From: Candidatus Eiseniibacteriota bacterium
Lineage (GTDB): Bacteria > Joyebacterota > Joyebacteria > Joyebacterales > Joyebacteraceae
Length of the DNA: 9,938 nt
Assembly (NCBI GenBank): GCA_030639555.1
Contig: DAOWCM010000062.1
Span: 1 to 9,938 of the forward strand
Direction: 5' to 3'
The notes beneath the pieces were generated by a model. The model was not told where the DNA came from. It searched no databases and saw only the letters and a list, made by a program, of their open reading frames with translations. Shown here piece after piece: positions 1 to 7,900 of the stretch. The position numbers and the translations under genes were made by a program. Every line of letters begins with the position of its first letter. Positions within the stretch are counted from its first letter, which is position 1.

Positions 1-825
1 CGTGGTGTCACCGAACGTGCAGCACATGACGAGGCCCGTGCCCTTCTCGGGGTCGGCCTTCTCGTCGGGCATGATCGGCACTTCGTGGCCGAAGATGGGA
101 ACGGTCGCGCTCTTCCCGATGATCGCGGAGTAACGCTCGTCGTCCGGGTGCGCGAACATGGCGACGCACGCGGGCAGAAGCTCCGGACGTGTGGTCGAGA
201 TGACGAGGTCCTCATCCCCCAGACCGAACGCCACGTCGTAGAAGACGGAATCGTGCTCCGCGTCCTCGATCTCCGCCTGCGCGATGGCCGTGTGACACTC
301 GGGGCACCACAGCGTGGGTGCTTCCTTCCGGTAGACGCGACCCTTCTTGTAGAGGTCCAGGAACGAACGCTGCGAGATCCGCTGGTAACGCGGGTCGATG
401 TTCGAGTAGTCTTCCTCCCAATCGACCGAGAGCCCAAGGCTCTTCCAGAACGCGATGAAGTCCACCTCGTACTGTTTCGTGAGCTCGAGGCACATCTCCA
501 CAAATTTCCCCCGCCCCACGTCGGTCGCCTTGACGCCCTTCTCCTTCTCGACCAGCCGCTCACTCGGGAGTCCGTTGTCATCGAACCCGAACGGGTAGTA
601 GACGTTGTGCCCGCGCATCCGCCAGTAGCGCGCGACCACCTCGGCCTGCACGTAGCTGAAGACGTGGCCGATGTGTATCTTCCCAGACACGGTGGGAGGC
701 GGCGTGTCGATGCTGTAGATGGGACGGTCGGGGAACTTGTCGAACTTGTAGATCCCCCGTTCCTCCCAGTGGCGCTGCCACTTCTGTTCCGCCTCAGCGG
801 GCTTGTACTTCTTAGGAAGCTTCAT
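1..825 (-). CDS. valS: Valyl-tRNA synthetase, N-terminal part (archaeal/rickettsial-like subtype), cut by window edge
   Basis: Class I aminoacyl-tRNA synthetase that charges tRNA-Val with valine in the cytoplasm. The first 275 codons are present and the frame stays open to position 1, so the catalytic KMSKS region and anticodon-binding domain lie outside. Seen directly: the class I signature PTVSGKIHIGH at residues 44-54, followed by FGFDDNGLPSERLVE (80-93), a CPEC zinc-type pair (C174, C177), and the start of the CP1 editing domain with STTRPELLPACVA (210-222) and GTGLVMCCTFGD (262-273). The DDNGLPSER and RPELLPACVA forms match the archaeal/rickettsial type of ValRS, not the common bacterial type, which has DHAGIATQ and ETMLGD-like versions at these places. 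The ATG at 825-823 is chosen because AGAGGA lies six bases upstream and the initial KYKPAEAEQKWQRHWEERG is a normal ValRS start. Expression is probably controlled by the T-box leader directly upstream. Confidence 0.95.
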   Translation of the reverse strand, partial: MKLPKKYKPAEAEQKWQRHWEERGIYKFDKFPDRPIYSIDTPPPTVSGKIHIGHVFSYVQAEVVARYWRMRGHNVYYPFGFDDNGLPSERLVEKEKGVKATDVGRGKFVEMCLELTKQYEVDFIAFWKSLGLSVDWEEDYSNIDPRYQRISQRSFLDLYKKGRVYRKEAPTLWCPECHTAIAQAEIEDAEHDSVFYDVAFGLGDEDLVISTTRPELLPACVAMFAHPDDERYSAIIGKSATVPIFGHEVPIMPDEKADPEKGTGLVMCCTFGDTT

Positions 826-830
826 GTTCG

Positions 831-836
831 TCCTCT
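831..836 (-). promoter_or_regulatory. Ribosome binding site of valS
   Basis: On the minus strand AGAGGA is followed by five bases and the ATG of valS. It lies after the T-box terminator, so it is only transcribed when the leader is read through. This site decides the chosen valS start. Confidence 0.6.
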
Positions 837-847
837 CAATGCGGCTG

Positions 848-894
848 AATACGAAACGGGCCCTCTCATTCCACGATTGGGAACGAGAGGACCC
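848..894 (-). terminator. T-box-regulated intrinsic terminator upstream of valS
   Basis: On the minus strand GGGTCCTCTCGTTCC (894-880) can pair along its whole 15-base length, with G-U wobbles, with GGAATGAGAGGGCCC (872-858) around a seven-base loop. A T-rich stretch GTTTCGTATT (857-848) follows. This is a typical intrinsic terminator. Its 5' arm (GGGTCC, 894-889) is also the 3' strand of the proposed antiterminator, so the two structures exclude each other as expected for a transcriptional T-box. The tail is interrupted by C and G, so termination efficiency is not certain. Confidence 0.85.
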
Positions 895-1066
895 GAATGC
901 GTCCTTCCCGCGGTACCATCCCGATTCCGGGGACCTGCGGCCGCACTGCTGCCATGGGTTCCCCGGCGCTCGATTGGGGCTGTGACGGGCCCACCCGTCC
1001 GGGCCTACGCGGGACCGCACTCCTGGCTCTCGCCATATGGTCCGTTCAGCCCGGCAGCTCCGGAGC

Positions 1067-1069
1067 GAC
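1067..1069 (-). promoter_or_regulatory. T-box specifier codon GUC (valine)
   Basis: The triplet is placed by structure, not by downstream identity: it follows GAA plus one base on the 3' side of the Stem I internal loop, opposite AGTA, between two clear helices. GUC would pair with the GAC anticodon of tRNA-Val. Agreement with the downstream valS supports both the leader fold and the gene call. Confidence 0.82.
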
Positions 1070-1217
1070 CTTCGACCGGCGCCTGCCCGGGGCTCTCTCA
1101 ACCATGGAGCCCCTCTCTCTTAGGGCGCGTTCCGGCCTACTCCTCTCCATCGCAGCCTTTGACCGCTATTCGGATGTCTCACTTCCGCCACGGGTCACCG
1201 CGGCCGAAGCGACGATG

Positions 1218-2858
1218 CTACATCATGCCACCCATGCCGCCCATGCCACCCATGCCGCCTGGCGGCATCGCAGGCTCGTCCTCGGGCATCTCACTGACGA
1301 GTGACTCGGTGGTAAGAAGGAGCGCCGCGATGCTGGACGCGTTCTGCAGGGCGATACGGACGACCTTCTTTGGATCCACAATGCCCGCCTCCAGCATGTC
1401 GACGTACTCGCCGGACTCGGCGTTGAAGCCGAACGCCTTCTTACCTTCCTTCACGCGCTGGACGACGAGCGAACCCTCGTAGCCCGCGTTCGCGGCGATC
1501 TGGCGCATGGGCTCCTCGAGCGCGCGCCTGACGATGTTGATGCCCATCTGCTGGTCGCTGTCCTCGACCTCGAGCTTGTCGAGCTTGGCGATGCACCGAA
1601 GCAGCGCAACACCGCCGCCTGCGACGATGCCCTCTTCCGCCGCTGCGCGCGTCGCGTGGAGCGCGTCGTCCACGCGTGCCTTCTTCTCCTTCATCTCGAG
1701 CTCGGTCGCGGCGCCGATCTTGAGAACCGCAACGCCACCCGCCAGCTTCGCGAGGCGCTCCTGCAGTTTCTCCTTGTCGTAGTCGGACGTGGAATCCTCG
1801 ATCTGGTGCTTGATCTGGGCGATCCTGGCGCTGATCTCGCTCTTCTTCGCCGGGCCCTCGACGATCGTGGTGTCGTCCTTCGTGATGATGACCTTCTTCG
1901 CCGTCCCGAGATCGGAGAGCTGCAGCCCCTCCAGCTTTAGCCCTAGGTCCTTGGCGATGAACGTCCCGCCGGTCAGTATCGCGACGTCCTCGAGCATGGC
2001 CTTGCGGCGGTCACCGTATCCCGGGGCTTTCACGGCCACGGCCGGAAGCACGCCGCGGAGCTTGTTGACGACCAGAGTAGCCAGCGCCTCGCCCTCGACG
2101 TTCTCGGCAATGACGACCAGCGGCTTCCCGGACTGCGCGACCTTCTCGAGCAGCGGGACCAGGTCCTTCATGTTCGTGAGCTTGTCCTCGAAGATGAGGA
2201 TGTGCGGGTCCTCGAACACGGCCTCCATCGTCTGGGCGTCGGTGACAAAGTACGGTGAGATGTAGCCGCGGTCGAACTGCATGCCCTCGACGACCTCGAG
2301 AGTAGTCTCGATGCTCTTGGCCTCTTCGATGGTGATGGTCCCGTCGCGGCCGACCTTGTCCATCGCGTCCGCGATGAGTTCACCGATGCTGGCGTCGTTG
2401 TTCGCGGAGATGCGCGCAACGCTGAAGATCTCGTTTCTGTCCCTGACTTTGCGGGACATCTTGTCGAGCTCATCGCAGACAATCTCGGTTGCCTTCTCGA
2501 CCCCGCGCTTGACGTACATCGGGTTGGCGCCGGCCGTGACACTCTTCAGACCCTCACGGTAGATCGACTCGGCGAGAATGGTGGCGGTCGTCGTCCCGTC
2601 ACCGGCGATGTCGCTGGTCTTCGACGCTACCTCGCGCACCATCTGCGCGCCCATGTTCTCGAAGCGGTTCTCGAGCTCGATTTCCTTCGCGACCGTCACG
2701 CCGTCCTTGGTGATCCTGGGTCCGCCCCATTTCCGATCCAGCACGACGTTCCTACCCTTGGGACCCAGCGTGACCTTGACGGTGCGACTCAGATGCTCGA
2801 CACCCCGGAGGATGGCCTGCCTGGCCTCCTCACCGTAGAGAAGCTCCTTCGCTCCCAT
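1218..2858 (-). CDS. groEL: Chaperonin GroEL (Hsp60), complete
   Basis: Cytosolic ATP-driven chaperonin that forms a double heptameric ring and folds proteins with the GroES lid. At 546 aa it has the normal family length. Visible hallmarks: LGPKGRNVVLD (31-41), KDGVTVAKEIELE (51-63) with D52, the nucleotide motif AGDGTTTATILAE (85-97) with D87, the ATPase aspartate D398 in RVDDALHATRAA, AGGGVAL (413-419), and a C-terminal GGM-repeat tail (PGGMGGMGGMGGMM). The apical EGEALATLVVNKLRG stretch (about 255-269) keeps the hydrophobic residues that bind substrate and GroES, so the protein should still need a GroES partner. No groES is adjacent: an Omp85 gene lies upstream and the valS leader downstream. 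The ATG start has AAGGAG seven bases upstream. It appears to have its own promoter (2936-2964). No frameshift or missing catalytic residue is seen. Confidence 0.98.
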   Translation of the reverse strand: MGAKELLYGEEARQAILRGVEHLSRTVKVTLGPKGRNVVLDRKWGGPRITKDGVTVAKEIELENRFENMGAQMVREVASKTSDIAGDGTTTATILAESIYREGLKSVTAGANPMYVKRGVEKATEIVCDELDKMSRKVRDRNEIFSVARISANNDASIGELIADAMDKVGRDGTITIEEAKSIETTLEVVEGMQFDRGYISPYFVTDAQTMEAVFEDPHILIFEDKLTNMKDLVPLLEKVAQSGKPLVVIAENVEGEALATLVVNKLRGVLPAVAVKAPGYGDRRKAMLEDVAILTGGTFIAKDLGLKLEGLQLSDLGTAKKVIITKDDTTIVEGPAKKSEISARIAQIKHQIEDSTSDYDKEKLQERLAKLAGGVAVLKIGAATELEMKEKKARVDDALHATRAAAEEGIVAGGGVALLRCIAKLDKLEVEDSDQQMGINIVRRALEEPMRQIAANAGYEGSLVVQRVKEGKKAFGFNAESGEYVDMLEAGIVDPKKVVRIALQNASSIAALLLTTESLVSEMPEDEPAMPPGGMGGMGGMGGMM

Positions 2859-2865
2859 GCGACTG

Positions 2866-2871
2866 CTCCTT
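2866..2871 (-). promoter_or_regulatory. Strong ribosome binding site of groEL
   Basis: AAGGAG on the minus strand sits seven bases before the groEL ATG, inside the purine-rich run GAGGAAAGGAG (2876-2866). It is one of the closest matches to the Shine-Dalgarno consensus in the window, fitting a highly expressed chaperonin. Confidence 0.8.
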
Positions 2872-2929
2872 TCCTCACAGAAATGCCGTCAATAGGCAGA
2901 AAACTCACGTCTCGCGCTCCAAAGTACGA

Positions 2930-2946
2930 ACGTATATCATACACGT
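2930..2946. promoter_or_regulatory. Imperfect 17-bp palindrome over the groEL -10 (candidate operator)
   Basis: The plus-strand 17-mer ACGTATATCATACACGT is close to its own reverse complement: seven of the eight symmetric base pairs match around a central base, and the eighth is a G-T type mismatch. It covers the proposed -10 of groEL, a place where a repressor dimer would block transcription. It is not the CIRCE/HrcA sequence (TTAGCACTC-N9-GAGTGCTAA). No regulator is encoded nearby, so the role is inferred from symmetry and position only and chance symmetry in an AT-rich promoter is possible. Confidence 0.3.
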
Positions 2947-2964
2947 GGCGCGTGGCTGCTGCAA
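2936..2964 (-). promoter_or_regulatory. Candidate sigma70-type promoter of groEL
   Basis: Minus-strand TTGCAG (2964-2959) and TATGAT (2941-2936) are separated by exactly 17 bases. The -10 matches TATAAT at five of six positions; the -35 matches TTGACA at three of six. Transcription would begin near 2929, giving a leader of about 70 nt before groEL. The local A+T content is clearly higher than in the surrounding genes. It lies directly after the putative tamBA terminator. The -35 is weak, so an activator or another sigma factor cannot be excluded. Confidence 0.5.
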
Positions 2965-2968
2965 CCTG

Positions 2969-2990
2969 AAACGGGCCTCTCGGAGGCCCG
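2969..2990 (-). terminator. Likely intrinsic terminator of the tamB-tamA unit
   Basis: A perfect 8-bp GC-rich stem (CGGGCCTC, CGA loop, GAGGCCCG on the minus strand, 2990-2972) is followed by TTT and then CAGGTT. It lies about 85 bases after the stop of the Omp85 gene and just before the groEL promoter, where the end of the upstream transcript is expected. The T-tract is short, so termination may be partial. Confidence 0.6.
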
Positions 2991-3075
2991 GATGCGGCAG
3001 GTTCGGTGGCTCTCAGCGCTCACGCGACGGGCCTAAGGAGAGCGCCGGCTCGCGGCGCGTCAGAACGCCCGGCCG

Positions 3076-4944
3076 TCAGAACGCCTGCCCCACGCTGAAA
3101 TACCACTGGAAATCACCCTTCTCGGACAGCGGGGTGGCCACGTCCAGGCGCAGCAGACCGACGCGCGTGTTGTAGCGCAGCCCCGCGCCCCCGGCAACAG
3201 CAAGGTCCGCGACCCGTATCGCGTCGAAGTCAGCGAACACCTGACCGGCGTCGACGAACACGGCGGCGCCAAGCGTCTTGTAGACCGCGAATCGGACCTC
3301 CCCGCGCGCGAGGGCCATGGCCCTCCCTCCGAGGGGCTTCTGCTCTCCGTTCTCCCCAGGCGGGCCAAGCGGCCCCAGTGAGTTTCTCAAGAACCCGCGG
3401 ACCGAGCCCTCGCCTCCCAGAAAATAGCGCTCGTTGATCGGGACCTCGTTCTCGCCGCCTTGAGGCTTCACCCACCCGGTTCGGAGCTCGAGCGCGGCCA
3501 CCCACCCGTGCACGATCTTCTTGTAGCCGCGCCAACCGATGTTGTACCGGACGAAGTCATTCGTTCCGCCGAGCTTCGAGCTCGCGAGTTCCACCTCGGT
3601 CCTGACAAACGTGCCGCGCGTTGCGTTCAGGATGTCGTTGCGTGCGTCGTAGATGACCGCGCCGAGGATGCTCCCCGTGTAGTTCTTCTCTCCCTCGCTG
3701 CTGTCGTCTACCCCCTCGAGGACCACCGTCCGGTCGTACCTGTAGCCCCCCTCGAGCGTCAGGCGCAGATTCAATTCCTTCGACAGAACGAAGCTCGCGC
3801 CTGTCGTCTCCGCGACAAACGACTTCTCGTCTTCCCAGCTGTAGCGCGCAGCGGCCTCAGCGGACACGCGCCGCCCGAGGAACCACGGGTCACCTATCGA
3901 CGCCCTGACTTCCCGAGCACGCGCGCTGTACTTCCCCGTGAGACCCAGAGTCCTCGCCTGCCCCTGCACGTTCCGATTGGAAATTCCCGCGCCCACTTCG
4001 ACACCGTCGATGGCCGCGTAACCGAAGTTGAAGTCGATGTGACCGCTCGACCGCTCGGCCAGGCGTACCACGACGCGCTTCTCCGCCCTGCCGGTATCCT
4101 CCGGGGCCGGCTCGATCCAGACGGAATTGAAGAGACCCGTCCGATACAAGTTGACCCGCGACTCACCTATCTTCCTGAAATCGAAGAGCTCGCCCGCCGC
4201 GAACGTCAGCTCACGCTTGACGACGTACGGTCGCGTCTTCTTGTCGCCAAACACGTCTATCGCTGCGATGGACGCCTGCTCCCGCTCGGTGATGCGGTAT
4301 GCGATAGTCACGGAACGGTTCTCGTCATCGCGGACAACGTCCTGCACCACGTGCGCGTCAAGATAGGAGCGGCGGGCATACTCCTCGAGGACCGCACGCC
4401 GGTCGGAGTCGAGTTCGCCGACCAGGAGCGGTGTCCCCTCCCTGACGGTCACCACGCCGCGGAGCTTCTCCTCCGAGACTACGTTCGTGCCTTCAAACGA
4501 CACGTCCTCTACGATCCAGCGGTCGCCCTCGTACACACCGATGAGCAGTCTTACGCTCGTCGAGTCGGCGCTGACCATCATGTCGTCCAGCTCGACGTCG
4601 GCCTCGAGGAAGCCCTGTGAGACGTAGAATCGCTCGAGGTTCTGGAGGTCGCGCAGGAACGCGCGCCTGTCGTAGCTGGTCTTTCGGAGGGACCTGCTCT
4701 TCCTGGTCTGCATGTAGGGAAGCAGCGAGTCGTCCTCGAAGCTCTCATTCCCGATGAACAGGACGTCCGTCACGATGGGCCCGGTAGGCGCATGTCTCGC
4801 GAATGCGCGCCGCACGAGAGCCGGGTCTCCCCTAGCGAGGGCCCCGTCAGGCGCCAGCAGGAACGCCAGCGCAAGGAGCAACGCCATCAGAGCGAGTCCG
4901 CCGCCCTTATTTGAAGGGAATCTGTAGCTTGAGCCCGACTGCAT
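3076..4944 (-). CDS. tamA: TamA/BamA-family Omp85 outer-membrane protein, three POTRA domains
   Basis: Outer-membrane beta-barrel protein of the Omp85 family, acting in assembly or insertion of outer-membrane proteins. The 622-residue product has an N-terminal signal peptide (hydrophobic 17-31, likely cleavage after GALA near residue 37; no lipobox cysteine). Three POTRA-like repeats follow at about 57-139, 141-222 and 224-297, for example IVEDVSFEGTNVVSEEKLRG and AIDVFGDKKTRPYVVKREL. The C-terminal half (about 300-622) is the 16-stranded barrel, with the conserved RYFLGGEGSVRGF (506-518), whose VRGF belongs to the lumenal loop 6, and a terminal phenylalanine typical of outer-membrane proteins. 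Three POTRAs and pairing with tamB favour TamA; BamA usually has five, though bacterial lineages vary and this could be the organism's BamA. The ATG at 4944 gives the signal peptide and has GGAAGG five bases upstream. It overlaps the last 38 bp of tamB, suggesting translational coupling. Confidence 0.9.
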   Translation of the reverse strand: MQSGSSYRFPSNKGGGLALMALLLALAFLLAPDGALARGDPALVRRAFARHAPTGPIVTDVLFIGNESFEDDSLLPYMQTRKSRSLRKTSYDRRAFLRDLQNLERFYVSQGFLEADVELDDMMVSADSTSVRLLIGVYEGDRWIVEDVSFEGTNVVSEEKLRGVVTVREGTPLLVGELDSDRRAVLEEYARRSYLDAHVVQDVVRDDENRSVTIAYRITEREQASIAAIDVFGDKKTRPYVVKRELTFAAGELFDFRKIGESRVNLYRTGLFNSVWIEPAPEDTGRAEKRVVVRLAERSSGHIDFNFGYAAIDGVEVGAGISNRNVQGQARTLGLTGKYSARAREVRASIGDPWFLGRRVSAEAAARYSWEDEKSFVAETTGASFVLSKELNLRLTLEGGYRYDRTVVLEGVDDSSEGEKNYTGSILGAVIYDARNDILNATRGTFVRTEVELASSKLGGTNDFVRYNIGWRGYKKIVHGWVAALELRTGWVKPQGGENEVPINERYFLGGEGSVRGFLRNSLGPLGPPGENGEQKPLGGRAMALARGEVRFAVYKTLGAAVFVDAGQVFADFDAIRVADLAVAGGAGLRYNTRVGLLRLDVATPLSEKGDFQWYFSVGQAF

Positions 4945-7900
4945 GATTGCCTTCCGGGTCGGTGCGGGTCTGCAGCCAGAAGCGCCTGGCCAGCTCAAAC
5001 GAGATCTCCACCTTCTGATTGCTGAGGCTCCCGACCGCCGTCGAGTAGTTGACGCGGAGCCGGCCTCCGAACTTCTTGCCGAGGGTGACATTGGTCTCAG
5101 TCTCGCCGTCCTCCCCGGACGCCAGCTCTTCCTGGTCAAACGCGACCCTGTCGAGACGCAGGAGCCTCTCGAGCGTGCTCTCGGCCAGTCCGAACGCGCT
5201 GGAGAAGAATACCGTGCCGGCAAGGTGGCTGAAGGCGCCGCCGGATGAGTCCGAGCCCGGCTCGCCGGAGGTCATCGTGCCGAACGTGTCGCCGAAGGTC
5301 AGGAGCGAGACTATGTCCGGCCTGCTCAAGGAGGGAATACTGTTGAGCTCCGGCACCGCGTCGGACAGGTACCCGTTCAGCCTCGCGGTTACCTGGTAGA
5401 ACTCGCCGGAACGGCTCTCCACCTCCGCCACGCCCGAGAGGTCGACGTACGGGTCCCGGCGCTCCGGGTCGATGAAGCTCACGCTCAGCGCGTCAATCTC
5501 GAAGTCGTTGTTCAGGTAGGAGAAAGTGCCTTCCTCGGCGTGAACGCTACCGGAGATGCGTGGCTTCGCCAACGTGCCTCCGATCGACGCTCCGCCCTCG
5601 AGCGACAGGTCCGCCACGTTGCTGTAGATCTCGATAGCGTCCTCGATCTCGACGTCCAGGTCCAGGCTGACCGCCGCCCTCGGATCGTCCCGTCGTCTCA
5701 CAATGGTCACTGTCGGCCCGCGCCCGACGAAGTCGGAGATGCCCACCGAACGCGTCACGGTCATCTCCTCGATGACGATGTGCCCCCTCAGGACGGAGCG
5801 TGAGAGCATACCGGCCCAGTCGATGTTCCCCGCAACGCGCCCTTCAAGCGTCTTCTCTATCTCGAACTCGGGAGACCTGAACTGTCCTGTCATGAAGAAG
5901 GTCGGGTCATCGAGTCCAGACGACAGGTCGGCGAGGCCGCTCACATCGATGCTTCCATCGCCGAACTCCGCGGTCGCACGATTGAGAAGCACGGTCTCGC
6001 CCTTCAGCTCCAGGTCGAGTACAACGTGCCTGGCGGGATTCGCGAGGTCGGCCCCCCCGATCTCTCCATCCGTAAGGCTCAGCGTTCCCTCTGCGGAGAC
6101 CCCGTTGGAGCTCCTGCGAACCCGCAGGTCGGCGTCGAGCCGGCCCTCCAGACTCATGAGCTCCGGTGGCAGGGCCGTGAGCGCGTTGAGTCGGAAGCCG
6201 TCCGCGGTCAGGCCTATGTTGAATCCGGGGAGGGTCCCCTCGTCTTCGGAGCGCACGTCGACTTCACCGGTGATCCTGAGTGCGCGGTCGCCGGCCAGGA
6301 ACTCGGCCGTCTCCACCTTGACCACGCCGGCCTCGAGTGTCCCGGCACCCTGGGCGCGGTCGAAACCGAAGTCGGCGATTCTTGGCGAATCGACGAACCA
6401 CGAGAAGCTGGCGCGCGGGTCGCTCGGGAGCCCGCCGACCACCGCCTCCGCATTGAGCCTTCCACGGAACTGGGACCCCGAGGAGTACCCCAGTGTCCGA
6501 GCCACGTGCCCCACATCGAGGTCCTCGACCGTCACATCCAGACTGACATCTCCCCCGGGCACGACTGAGCTGCTCAGGACCAGCCGTCCACCGTCGGGCT
6601 CGCCGAGGACGTGGGTCCGAACGACGTCGATCACGAGCTGATCGACACGGAAGACCCCACCCTCCACGTCGAAGCCGACAGCGTCCGCGAGCGTGAACTC
6701 TGCGAGGTCGAACGCCGCCGACAGCTGCGCGAACTGCCCGCTCCCGTTGATGGAGGCCAGGGAATCAACGGTGCCGGTCAGGAGGACCGACCCGTCCAAC
6801 CGGAATCGCTTCTCACCACGCACCTGGGGCAGGACAGATTCGCCCGCGTCGAGCGTGAAGCCCTCCGTCCAGATGCTCACGCCGAACTCTCTGCTCGAGT
6901 CGAGTCTGAGAACGGTCACCGAGTCCGGCGCCACGGGTGCCGAGCCGCTGACCAGGATCACACCTGACCCCACGCTCTCCGCGGTCAGATGGAACACCAC
7001 GTCGGAGGAATCACCGCTGGCCTCGAGTGTCGCCGACTCGACCGCGAAGCCGGCCATCTCGAACTCCCTCAGGCGGATGTCGGCGGAGAAGACCGGGGAG
7101 TCCCTCGTACCGGCAAGAAGCACGCTGCCCGCCAGCTGACCGCGCGGCCGGGCGTCGGGAGGACGAGGCAGGAGCTCGACGATCTCGGACAGCTCGGTGC
7201 CGTCGAAGGTCAGAGCGATATCGATCGCGTCGGAGGTGCTCAGTCTCCCCGCGACGGACGCCCGGCCGAACGTGCCTTCCAGTCTCGCCTCGGTCAAGCG
7301 AATCGAATCGGGTGACGCCACGAAGCTGAAGGGCGCCGTAAGCGCGGCGTTCTGACGGCGCGCGGCGAGGTCCAGCTCCGAGATCTCTCCGGTCACGGTG
7401 TAGGCGCCACCGAGATCCCCGTTCACAGCGGCCGTGCCTGTTACGAGCCCGGCGAGCGACATCGCCTCTCGAAGCGAATCTTCGAGCACTGCCGCCAGAT
7501 CGAAGGCGTGGGCCCTGACGGAAGCGGTGTAGTCCCCGTCGGGGTCGAGCGACGCCCTGCCGAGCAGCGTGGAATCGAAGGCCTCGTAGAGCAGATCGTA
7601 GGACCCATCCAGGCCGGACGCTTCGACGCGCACAGGTCCGGCCTGGATGTGCCGATACCTGAGATCGGGGAACTCGGCGGTCGCGGCGAGCGATGGTGAC
7701 AAACCGATGTCCGCCAACTCCACCTCGATCGTTCCGCTGCCCGCCAGCCCGTCGGCGCCGAAGACAGATCCGAGGACCGACAGATCGTCCGCCGCCACGG
7801 AGACGTCCAGCTGACGAAGTCCGTCGTCTGTGAGCTGACCGAGGGCCGCGATGGACACGCCCCAGCAGGAGCCGGAGGAAACAAGCAGGCCATCCACAAC

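Larger units (their letters stand above)
848..1153 (-). ncRNA. T-box riboswitch (tRNA-Val responsive leader) of valS
   Basis: Cis-acting leader in the 392-bp gap between groEL and valS that senses uncharged tRNA-Val. Stem I base: GGAG (1148-1145) pairs with CTCC (1065-1062). The specifier internal loop has AGTA (1141-1138) on one side and GAA-G-GUC-G (1073-1066) on the other, giving a GUC valine codon at 1069-1067. The next helix is GGCCGG (1137-1132) with CCGGTC (1079-1074). Distally there is an AGAGAG bulge (1120-1115) and a hairpin GGGGCTC/GAGCCCC (1113-1107 with 1095-1089). A Stem II candidate is GGACC/GGTCC (1043-1039 with 1016-1012) and a Stem III candidate is GACGGG/CCCGTC (999-994 with 989-984). 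The T-box core GGGATGGTACCGCG (922-909) carries the TGGT bulge (918-915), which can pair with ACCA, fitting the A discriminator usual for tRNA-Val. Antiterminator helices: GGAATC/GGGTCC with one mismatch, GGA/TTC and GCG/CGC. The 5' end is approximate; I see no clear promoter just before it. Confidence 0.92.

Noticed and set aside
1154..1217. Separate promoter for the valS leader
   Set aside because: Only weak -10-like (GAATAG) and -35-like elements with poor spacing are visible, so none is called.
85..1482. A 465-codon open frame on the plus strand
   Set aside because: It runs antisense through valS, the T-box leader and the end of groEL. The product is rich in R and P with no recognisable domain, as expected for a shadow frame in GC-rich DNA.
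2859..2960. CIRCE element before groEL
   Set aside because: I looked for TTAGCACTC-N9-GAGTGCTAA on both strands and found nothing similar.
2859..3075. A small groES hidden in the gap before groEL
   Set aside because: The gap is 217 bases, too short for a roughly 95-codon groES, and it is occupied by a terminator and promoter.
3460..4620. A 386-codon open frame on the plus strand
   Set aside because: It is the antisense of the Omp85 gene, whose signal peptide, POTRAs and barrel motifs are clear on the other strand.
4945..5223. A 93-codon N-terminal extension of the Omp85 gene
   Set aside because: The extension lies wholly within tamB in another frame, is rich in R and S, and would bury the signal peptide. 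The start at 4944 is preferred.
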